From Saitoella complicata NRRL Y-17804 (taxonomy: Eukaryota > Ascomycota > Saitoellomycetes > Saitoellales > Saitoellaceae): DNA of 64,000 nucleotides. A program made the translations under genes and the position numbers. The DNA lies in the NCBI RefSeq assembly GCF_001661265.1, contig NW_017566999.1, positions 62,001 to 126,000 on the forward strand. The letters run 5' to 3'. The notes below the pieces were generated by a model that did no database searches, was not told where the DNA came from, and worked only from the letters and a program-made list of their open reading frames with translations. Below are positions 55,408 to 64,000 of the stretch, piece after piece; within the stretch, counting starts at the first letter, position 1, and each line of letters begins with the position of its first letter.

Positions 55408-57485
55408 TTAGTATTGCCAGACTGTTCTCTGTGCCAAAGCTCTCCAGCCGAGAAGCTCCCACTCCTGCTTCCTCACCCAGTACTCCCGTGCGCTCAACAA
55501 CTTGCTCACCACGGCTGCACCTTTCCAGCACAGATGAGTTGCATCCATTTCTCGAGGCGGTGGAATAACTGCAATTTGCTGAGGGCCGGCAAGATCCGGC
55601 CGTAGCATTCTCAGTCTATCCTCAAGGTGGGTCGCAAAACCCGGGAAACCTGCACCACCGCCGACCACCAAGATTGAACCATACAGCCTCTTCAATCGGT
55701 CCTCAGACTGGGCTGCGCCCAAACGAATAGATTCGACAATTGCCGCATCCAACGGGGTTATAGGGTAGGTTGATGACGGATGCCGGGCTTCTGTACTTTG
55801 TGGTGGACTCGGTGCCGTGGAAGGCCGAGGAGTAGACGAGTCCTCAATTAAAGCAGGAGCCAGGGACGCGTTATTGACGTCAGGCCTCGTATTCTTGGGA
55901 ACGGCATCATCCACAGCAAGCAACTCCGGAGCCGGCAACGTCGCTACATTGCTACCTTCAACTTTTGGTAAGAGGTTGTTCTGAGCAACCGATTCCGGAT
56001 CGTTCAGTGACTCATCATAGATATCCTCACTTCGCGAGATAAGCGTGTAACGGCCCTTAAACTTATCGCCTTGCTCATACACCTGCGGGTGATATATTGA
56101 CATGGGCGCAAAGATATACTCGTCATACAACTTCAACGTGTACTTCAAAGTTTGTGGTTCTGTTGGTGATCGGAGATAGAAGTCGTGAAGGCGGATGTTC
56201 ACGTCGCTCTCATTCATTGTACAGAACCTTGCCTTGAGCTCTTCGACAAGTAACCAGTCATGCATACGTCTAATATCAACTGCATGGTATGGCAGCGAGG
56301 AACGCAGGAGCAATTTCGTCCAGAGAAGCGTGATATCATCACCTCCGTACTTCATGAGTATGCGGGAATCCGGAATAACGAAGCCGTCATCGACGCATGC
56401 GATACTTGTCGTCTGTGCGCCGATATCAACAACCACAGAAGTTGACATTCCAGCGCCGAAGCTACCGCATAGCGATTCCTGCTGTACCATTATCCGTGAG
56501 AATCCGAAATCCGTCATAAGCAGGCGAAAGAAGACATCATTGTATGACTTCTCGTAGAGATCTGGTACAACAAGACACACGGAATAATCTCCATAATCTG
56601 CGGCTTTTATACCCAACTCCGAATCTAGGGCATCCTGCAGAATAGCATGCATATCGCCCATTAGCTCCTCACGTGAATTATAATCGGATTCGTTGAGCAT
56701 GCCGTATTGTATAGGCCAGAACAACTTGTATCGATCGTCTTTCAATCTCAGAGCCGGTAAACCGCACACGCGCTTGGGTGATGCTGTCGTATCAGTCCAG
56801 TCAATACGATACGGATCGTTATGCTCTGGAATCTTTTCTGGAGGTGTTTGCTGCATCCGGCGGTTGTAAGACGCTGCAAGCTCATGGCCCTGAGGTACAG
56901 TGCGTAATTTGAGTAAACGCATACGAGCTCTGAAAGACGCTTCAATTGGCGCAATTTCGGTTTCAAAACAATCACCGAAAGCTCCTTCCCCTCCGTCTAG
57001 CTTCATTCTTTTGGGCTCAGGCTCGCGGCCATTCATGACTCTCCCTTGGTGTCCCGGCAGCAGCCTTGCGATAACCATAGGTACCGTCTTCGGAAAAGCC
57101 GCGTTGGCTAAGCCCAGACGTAGGTTACGTGAACCAGGATGAACAACAATGGTTTTCGCACCCAGCCTCTCATTTCCTGCTGTAATGTTGGTGTCCTCGT
57201 CATCTAACTCGGGAGGGTCTCCTTCAACAGAGGTCGCCGCCTTTGCAGCGGCTTTTGCTTCTGCTTCTTCACGATCCGATCTGTATGACAAGAACTGTTC
57301 GTCTCGCTTGAGATATTCTGCGTATGCGTTCTTCTGATTGAATGCGTAGTACGGCTCAATTGAGCTGAAACGGAACTACAACTTCGTCAGCTTCATCTAC
57401 CAAGACGATGTACTTGACTTACGTCATTACCCTGCCGATTTATGCCATAGTCGGCCTCATCGATTCTCTTCTTCTTCGGCGGCAT
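55408..57485 (-). CDS. ARP8: ARP8, actin-related subunit of the INO80 remodeller
   Basis: Arp8 sits in the nuclear INO80 complex and helps bind extranucleosomal DNA. Exons 57485-57423 and 57375-55408 (47-nt intron) encode 676 residues. The basic start MPPKKKRIDEADYGINRQGND precedes FRFSSIEPYYAFNQKNAYAEYLKRDEQF. The actin fold begins near TIVVHPGSRNLRLGLANAAFP, continues through VCLVVPDLYEKSYNDVFFRLLMTDFGFSRIMVQQESLCGSFGAGMSTSVVVDIGAQTTSIACVDDG, and closes with GSILVVGGGAGFPGFATHLEDRL. A disordered Ser/Thr/Pro insert (about residues 495-545) splits the core, as is usual in Arp8. The gene is divergent from OXA1. Confidence 0.92.
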
Positions 57486-57631
57486 ACAGGCAGAGTCTGG
57501 GCACTGCTACGGGTCCTTGATGCTCCGAGGTCGTCGTTGCGGGTGTATGCTGGGCGGTGCACGTGAACGCGCCGACGGCTGCCCTACATTTATGTACATT
57601 AAGTGCAACCCCCAGCTCCCGAAAACAGCAA

Positions 57632-59055
57632 ATGATGATGGCCGCTGCAAGAGCGTACGCCCGGTTATCAACAAGATCGAGGTTCGCCTCTCTATCTACG
57701 TGTGTTCTTCCCGTTAATTACTTTTGTGTAGCTTCTCCGCTCAGAACCTTGTCCGTGCAAAGCTTGGTGCTCAACCTGCACAGCTCTCTCGGTCTATCCA
57801 TATCCTCGCCCGGGCACGACCATCACCATTCCACAAGGCTTCTAGCCCCGTCCTTCTTTCCCTTCGCAACAACTCCACAGTCCCTTCCGCTACCGACAAT
57901 GCTGCCGATCTCGCCGACGTCCAGCGTGGTCTGCAAGCTACCACTACCTCACATATGCCAGTCGTGACTGCCGCCGATGCCGCACCGACGCCCGAACTCC
58001 CTGTTATTCCTGAATCTTTTCAGACCGTGGTGGATCCTCTTACCACTGAGGCTGTGGTGCAGGCTGCCCACCAGATTGGTGACTTGAAGGCTATGGGTTT
58101 GGTTCACTGGACTCCGGTTGGTGCCTTGGAAGGGGTTATGGAGCTCGTTCATGTTGGTACTGGATTGCCTTGGTGGGGTACAATCGCGGCTGTGACCATT
58201 GGTCTCCGTTTTGCGCTCTTCCCGCTCTTTGTCTTTGTGGCACGTCATACTGGGAAGCTCGCTGCAATTAAACCTAAGCAGGAAGCACTCACCAATAAGC
58301 TCAAGAGGGCTAAGGCTGAAGGCGACATGGTCAGGCAACAGGAGGCTTCGGTGGCCCTTCAGACTCTGTTCAAGAATAACGGGGCCAACCCTTTCTCTTC
58401 TCTGCTTTTGCCGGCATTGCAGGTCCCCATCATGATGTCCTTCTTCCTCGCTTTGAGGGCCATGGCTAACCTCCCTGTGCCTGGATTCCAGACTGGCGGT
58501 ACACAATGGTTCCTTGACTTGACTGCTGCCGACCCATATGTCGCCCTTCCATGTATCTCTGCGGCGATTACTATCGGCTCCCTTCGTATGGGTCCTGAGG
58601 TTGGACACAGTACGTCCACTAAGACCATGAGCAACGTCTTTCAGTTGCTTGCCGTCTTGGTTATTCCGTTCGTTGCAAATCTCCCCGCCGCTGTCTTTGC
58701 TTTCTGGATTCCCAATGCTGCCTTCGGTTTCTGTCAGGCAGGCCTTTTGCGCAATCCTAATGTGCGCAAGAAGTTGTGTATCCCCGCTCTTCCCAACCCT
58801 CCAGCACTAAAGCCAGGAGCTGTTCCGGAGAAGTCAATGGGATTTTTTGAGGGCATTAAGACTGGCTGCCAGGCTGCGATAAACGTTGCTAAGGAGCAGT
58901 ACGACCAGGCAGTGAAGACTGCCCAGGTTGAGGCAAACAAGCGGGCACTTGAGGACCGCAAGAGTGGCCGCAAGACGAAGTACCAACTTTCTAGTGGTTC
59001 CAAGTTGGTTGAGGAGGAACTCAAGAAAAGAAGAAACATGAAGACGTCGAAGTAA
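57632..59055 (+). CDS. OXA1: OXA1, mitochondrial inner-membrane insertase
   Basis: This is a YidC/Oxa1-family insertase for proteins made in the matrix. Exon 2 (57732-59055) is firm. The first exon starts at a run of three ATGs (57632) reading MMMAAARAYARLSTRSR, a typical presequence. Its donor is uncertain: GT at 57655 and at 57682 both give the right phase, and the latter makes a 50-nt intron and a 457-residue protein. The mature protein has five membrane segments: WWGTIAAVTIGLRFALFPLFVF, a hairpin with KLKRAKAEGDM, LLLPALQVPIMMSFFLALRAM, PYVALPCISAAITIG, FQLLAVLVIPFVANLPAAVFAFWIPNAAFG. A long basic matrix tail follows (EANKRALEDRKSGRKTKYQ...LKKRRNMKTSK) that binds ribosomes in homologues. 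Confidence 0.93.
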
Positions 59056-59205
59056 ATGGCTTGGAGGTTGTACAGCAAAACGGATGGTTAAATAGGAGTA
59101 GCTGAGGGAGTAGAAGATGTTTCACAGGGACAGAAGCCAGGGCGAGCGAATGGTGGGAAACAACCTGGAAGTTTATCTGGAAATAGAAATACGATTCTCA
59201 ATTAG

Positions 59206-61416
59206 CTAAGTATATCTCCTTTCTTCCCACCGCTCTTCTTCTCTCTCTCGCTCCACGCGCGCTTCGCGTTCTTCCAGCGTTTCCCCATCATCATACTTCG
59301 AGCTTCGAGGTGTGTCTCTCGTCCGACGGCGGGAACTGCTTCTGTCACGATGACTTCGATCATGCCTGTGGCGTTTCCGAGTTCGCCTCTCTTCACGAGG
59401 TGTGGACGATCGGTCTCGTCTGCGACGGCGCGAGGACTGGTGAGGTGACTTAGAATTTCCGTGACGTCTAGACCGAGAACCACTACGCCGCCTGCGTCTC
59501 GTGGAGTCTTTCGCAAGTCCTTCCTTGCGAGAGCGAGATGATCTTGTCTGTGTCGGTTCTCTGGACCTAGACCTTGACCTGGATCGCCGCGGCGAAGAAG
59601 ATTCACGCTTATGCCGACGCGAGGACCTATGCTTACGCCGCTTCGCATGTCTCGTTCGGCTTCGGCTTCTGCTTGCACTGCGATTCTTACTCTTACTTCT
59701 GCTGCGGCGATCCTTGCTACTAGCGGAGCGACCGCGCTTCGTATAATTCGGGGATCGGGTTCTCGATCGCGAACAAAGTCGATCCCCCGACGTGTTGATT
59801 TTGCTGCGTGATCTTGACCTCGACATTGATCGCGACCTTTCGCGACTTCTGGGGAAGGAACGATATCTTGACGATTGACTCAAGCCTGAACGAACCGACG
59901 GGGTATCTCTGTCGCTGCCGACAGATCGGGCTCTTGACCGAGAATGACTTCTGCCCCTGCTCCTACTTCGACTTGCACTTTTCCCTCTGTACTCATCATT
60001 AAACATCGGCTCGTCCTGAGGCCCGTGCGACCTCATAGCACCTAGGATATTTCCCAGGTCAGAAGTATGTCCAGTCCGACCTCTCGAGCCGAAACCTCCT
60101 CGCAGCTGCATACCACCACGGAAATTACCACGACCACCACGAATCGAAGGCACATTGCTTCGAGGACCAATCGGCGCCCCTTCCACAATAACTGGGGCTG
60201 GCGGTAGAGTCGATGACCCTCGACCAGCAGGATGCGTTCCCATTGACCATGCTCCACGGTACGCCTGAATCGCTCGCCCATGAGCGTATTGCTGATAAGA
60301 GCCAGACATCCCACCAAGGTCACCAACTTCGGAGGCATACATAGCATGACCTGCAGGGAAATGTGCGATCGGTTTAGGAGCCATATCGGAAGGAGGTGCA
60401 GGCGATGCACTCGCGGAAGCTTTGATAATAGCATCAATACGAGCTTGCACGTTATCAGGGTCCAGCTTCTGAGTAGTATTGTTCGGCCCTGAGGTCAGGT
60501 CTAACTCATGCTTTGCCGTGCCATTTGTTGACTCCGAGCCAGACAAATCTTGCATGTTATGGCCTGATTTGGCTTCGACGTGGGCCATAGTGTCTGATGA
60601 CCGCTCGACGGGTACCGGCCGTTGAGACTGATGTTGCTGCTGTCTGTGATGTTGCTGATGGGCAGCCCAATTGTCGCCTTTGCCATTCACACCTCCGTTC
60701 GCTGTTCCGCCAACAGCACCGAAGCGCATATTAACGATAGGGTAGCCTTTGTAGAAGAGCACATGTTAATTGGACTGAAATCATGAATAATGCTAAGAAA
60801 GAGGAAACACTACCACCCATGCCCATTGAAAGTGGGTTGAACATTCCCGAAGTACCCATATTTCCGTAGAGACCCATCATGCTACTCGCAGACGCATAAG
60901 GGTTCTGATTTTGAACAGACCACTGTGCGGACAGATCCGCCAGGCCACCATTGGCTGCTGTGTTATTGTCGCTATCAGTGTTATCCTGGACTTCATCGCT
61001 CTTCTGTCCACCACTCTATACAGAAGGTAAGTACATGTGTATGAGATCAATTGGCCGGCCATACGTACCACTTCCAGCTTCAAGGTTGGTACGTCGGGAT
61101 CAGTACCGGAGCCTTGCACATTGAACTGTTCAGCCACCCTTTTCTTGGCTTCCTTCGTCTGAGCATCCTTCCACTTTTTCTCTGCCATCCTCAGAAATAC
61201 TGCCACTGTTGTCTTCAAACTCGGGTTCTCTGTGCAGTCTTCCGGGGTGGTTGGGGAATGGTCACATATTGGACACGAGGGAGGAAGATCATCACGACAG
61301 TTACCGCAGATGGACTGTTCGCAACAGGGCGTTTTGTAGGGTCGCTTGACGAATTGCTGGCAATTGGAACAACGCAGACGCTCGGGGATTGTACCTAGAG
61401 GAAAGTCGCTGGACAT
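59206..61416 (-). CDS. N-terminal RING protein with SR-rich tail (RBBP6/Mpe1-like RING)
   Basis: Exons 61416-61069, 61015-60814 and 60746-59206 join to 696 residues. A RING/U-box-like module lies at residues 14-60 (LRCSNCQQFVKRPYKTPCCEQSICGNCRDDLPPSCPICDH) and is followed by NPSLKTTVAVFLRMAEKKWKDAQ. That spacing and wording resemble the RING of RBBP6/Mpe1 (3'-end processing factors). The usual upstream DWNN domain and zinc knuckle are absent, and there is no room for them before the divergent neighbour. The middle is Gly/Asn/Met-rich. Residues from about 430 to the end are dense RS/SR and RSRSR repeats with KRRKHRS-type basic blocks, as in splicing factors, ending in an acidic/basic charged helix (EEREARVEREREEERWEERR). 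Introns are 53 and 67 nt. A role in nuclear mRNA processing is inferred from composition. Confidence 0.75.
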
Positions 61417-61570
61417 TACCACCCGAGAAGCATAGGCTCAAGTCAACTGGTGTTCCGTTGGATGTACGTTTCAATGAATGTTCCGTTTGCTCAATGAATT
61501 CGGAGGCCAGCATTGCAGGAACACACTTCATGCAGTGCACCGGTAACGAAGACTCCCCAAAATTGACATC

Positions 61571-62239
61571 ATGAGACCGATTCCTGTTTTCGTTTCTTCT
61601 TGGGCGAGAAGACCATTCTCGTCTTCGTCTCGGCTATGGGCTGACTTCTATGACCGTTGGTTGCCCTGTATTGTCCGATTTTGACCTATACTCACCACTG
61701 TGCCAGTCTTGCTCGAGCAACCGCGAATTGGGCCAAGGGTTTTCGGTGGATCCACGGCTGCCCCAGAGTTTGCCTATATCAAGCCCTCAGCAGAACGTGA
61801 TGCTTTGGACGCCAAGAAGCGTAAAGAGGCTATGCAGCGAAACGCGAAAACAATTCAAGGCGTTTCCATTCCAAATAAACCAGAGGAGCCTGACAACTGC
61901 TGTCAGAGTGGCTGCATACATTGCGTTTGGGATCTTTACCGAGAAGATTTACAAGAGTGGCAAGACGCCCGACGAAGAGCTGTGAAAGCTCTGCGGTCTC
62001 ACGATCCACCATTGCCTACTCCAGAGTTCCTACTTGACGCAGATATCGGAGTTGAGGATGATCCGTTGGAGAAGGTCAGTCCGGGCATGCGTGCGTTCAT
62101 GATGCTTGAGAAACGTATTCGGGAAAAGAATGAAGGAGATGTCGGATTAAGAGAGGGAGCAAAAGGAGTAGGCCAGAGCACTGGCTCAGTAGTTGACGAG
62201 GCAGTCGGCTTAGACAACAAATTCGGAGGCGAGGGGTGA
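61571..62239 (+). CDS. Oxidoreductase-like domain protein (OXLD1 family), probably mitochondrial
   Basis: Exon 2 (61707-62239) is firm. Exon 1 starts at 61571 (MRPIPVFVSSWARRPFSSSSR, a textbook mitochondrial presequence) and ends at about 61655, giving 205 residues. An alternative donor at 61668 also fits the phase. The only recognisable domain is the oxidoreductase-like segment PEEPDNCCQSGCIHCVWDLYREDLQEW (about residues 95-121), whose C-C-x2-G-C-x2-C cysteines are strictly conserved in this poorly understood family. The C-terminal half is charged and probably disordered. It is divergent from the RING/SR gene, with 154 bp between starts. Confidence 0.8.
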
Positions 62240-62406
62240 GTTAATTGAGATATAATTAGATCATTGAAAGAGAAGCCCAGGACACCATTCGCACAGAACA
62301 AATAAAAGAACCCCATATCAATACCAGAGACGCCACGGCAGCATGCTCGCTGCGTCCTCAGGAGGGGACATCAAACAAATATACACCATACGCCAATTCT
62401 ACATTC

Positions 62407-64000
62407 TCAGGCATTAATCATCCTCTTCTTCGGCACGCCAATGCTGGTAGAGTTGACCTGTGATCAAATGTGTTAGTATCGGTTCGACCACCAAAAAATG
62501 TTCGCACGAACCTTAGTCGCGAATCTCAAAGAACACAATGTCTCGTTCAGATGCTGCTGCAACGGAGAGATGTTCACGAACATGAGTGTCTTAGAGTTTC
62601 CACCAAGAGAGTTTTGCAGAAGATATGTCAACTGGAAGAAGTTGTTAGCATTTGGATGAGGAACGAACCCATTTGTTTCCTGCCTTGGAATTTCTGTACG
62701 GAACATGACCTCCTTCCTTGCCACTGCCCAGGGCGTAAATGACGTCTCCCAAGCAACTCAAACTCTTGTTGATAGCTTGTGTTTCTTTGAGCCTATCCCC
62801 TGTGAAGCTTCCACTGTGATTCAAGCGTTCACTTCCGGCTAAATCAATCAAGTTCAATGTGCCTTGGCTCTTTTCGCCGGTGACGGAGTTCGTGCCGCGC
62901 AGGTGCAACATGAAGACACTGTGAGAACGCGAAGAGCGCTCGTTCGCATGCGTCGCCGCAACAGAACGGTTGTTACTGGCGCGTTTCAACAAAGTTGCCA
63001 CGCGTCCCGGAGTATCGAGCGGAACACTAGTGAGATCGGTGACGATCGTGGTGCCCTTGTCGTGACGGATCTCGTGTTTCTTCTTGTCGAACTCTTCTGC
63101 TTTACCAAGCAAGTCGTTGATGGTCTCGTTGTAAATTTCAAGGAACTGGCCTTCCATAGTGTATGTCCAGCCCTTATTGCGAAGTGCCTCGGCCGTCGAG
63201 TAGATTTGGTGAACGGCGCGTGGGATCATACCATCGTCACTGGACATGGTGTATGTCTTACCCGAACCAGTCTGTCCATAGGCGAAGATGCAAACATTGT
63301 ATCCATCAAGAGCCGACTGGACCAATTGACTGATTTCTTCAAAGACCTCCTGATTGGCGCTGGCAGCATTGAACACCTTGTCAAATGAAAACGGCCAAGA
63401 CTTGGCAGCCTTGACACCACCCATGGCCGTCTTCTCTTCGGTTCCAACAAGCTCAATCTCCTTACCTTCACTATCTTGATCCTCCATCTTCATCTCCACT
63501 AAGCCTCCTTCCATGCCAAGTTCCTTCTCCAAAGGTGGGCGGACACGACAGAAAACGCGGATATTGCCCTTCAGCTCCTGAATCTGATTGTGCAACTTTC
63601 GCCGGATTGTCTCTTCAGTGATGAGTTGGGTTTCCGCGGCTTGTTGCTTGTGCTGCGCTTCCGCCAATTCCTCTCGCAATTTCTGAATCGTGCTGTGCAT
63701 CTCGTACACATTGCCTTCAAGTCCATCGCTTCTTGCTTTCAAAGCGTTTGTCTGGGTTTCCAGAGCCAGGTGAGCAGCGGACTGCTCCGCAACTGTCTGC
63801 CTAAGAGTTGCCGTGATGTGCCTTTCTGCCTCCCAAGCGGCCTGGGTAGACGCAAATTCCGTCTTAACAGTCTTCAATTCACGATCTTTGATTTCTAGTT
63901 CAGCATGAACTCGTTCCTTCTCCACCCTTGTTTTCTCGAAAGCATCATGGATTTCACGCTCCGCTCGTGATTGCATGTCCTCAATGTCACGTTTAGCTTT
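62407..64000 (-). CDS. Kinesin-14 (Kar3/KlpA/Ncd type), C-terminal motor, 5' truncated by window
   Basis: This is a minus-end-directed motor acting on spindle microtubules. The visible exons are 64000-62684, 62631-62512 and 62457-62407; the frame is open at the right window edge, so the tail and start are outside. A long coiled coil ([28 protein letters not shown]... to [18 protein letters not shown]) leads into the motor, which lies C-terminally as in kinesin-14. Motor motifs are [14 protein letters not shown] (P-loop), [11 protein letters not shown] (switch I), [12 protein letters not shown] (switch II) and [22 protein letters not shown]. The neck-mimic end is [16 protein letters not shown]. 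The intron inside YRNSK/LTYLL (62632-62683) begins with GC rather than GT (GC-AG class); the last intron (62458-62511) has donor GTTCGT. Confidence 0.95.

Noticed and set aside
1-64000. CRISPR arrays, operons, rRNA or tRNA genes
   Set aside because: No evenly spaced direct repeats, no rRNA-like or tRNA-like sequence noticed; the window is eukaryotic with spliceosomal introns.

Overview
This window is a compact, intron-bearing fungal chromosome segment of about 64 kb. It carries roughly 32 protein genes on both strands, about one per 2 kb. Introns are very short (mostly 45-58 nt), with GTATGT/GTAAGT-like donors, CTAAC-type branch points and CAG/TAG acceptors. The gene set (RSC9-like, Pan2, SreA/Urbs1-type GATA repressor, Con7-like zinc finger, Egt1, HDEL-tailed BiP, Mim2-like, fungal LON-RING) points to Dikarya. 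It is most like an ascomycete, possibly an early-branching one. That placement is inference from gene content only. No rRNA, tRNA, CRISPR or complete transposon gene was recognised.

Layout. 0-5 kb: 3' end of an RSC9-like chromatin-remodelling gene, then PAN2 with seven introns, then a 466-bp MITE-like element with perfect 30-bp inverted ends. 5.7-13.7 kb: an iron-type GATA repressor, the splicing factor SYF1 and a gamma-tubulin complex protein (GCP4). 13.9-23.5 kb: an MFS sugar transporter with a homopurine promoter tract, PI 4-kinase PIK1, a LEU5-type CoA carrier and a CON7-like C2H2 factor. 23.8-30.5 kb: aminopeptidase P, chaperonin CCT5, U2 A' (LEA1), an HP1 chromodomain/chromoshadow protein and cytochrome b5. 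30.8-41.5 kb: an ArfGAP, a BSD-domain protein, BiP/KAR2, 3-hydroxyanthranilate dioxygenase (BNA1), a Bin3/MePCE methyltransferase, an unrecognised small protein and the ergothioneine synthase EGT1.

41.5-46.4 kb is a gene-poor, AT-rich island full of short dispersed inverted motifs (AATCCAYGATT and TTACACGAGC) and broken coding-like stretches. It is unlike anything else in the window. 46.4-64 kb returns to dense genes: an SH3-PX-BAR sorting nexin, a LON-RING protein, five mitochondrial or probably mitochondrial genes (a TPR protein, a PPR-like protein, Mim2-like, OXA1, an oxidoreductase-like CCxxGCxxC protein), ARP8, an SR-rich RING protein, and the motor-bearing end of a kinesin-14 that runs off the right edge.

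The genes are mostly housekeeping and form no single pathway. Recurrent themes are chromatin (RSC9, HP1, ARP8), RNA processing and decay (PAN2, SYF1, LEA1, RING/SR, Bin3), microtubules (GCP4, kinesin-14), membrane traffic (PIK1, ArfGAP, SNX) and mitochondria. The most striking single observation is in the HP1 gene. Two consecutive, sequence-related terminal exons, both in phase and both starting MCLF, encode alternative ends of the chromoshadow domain.
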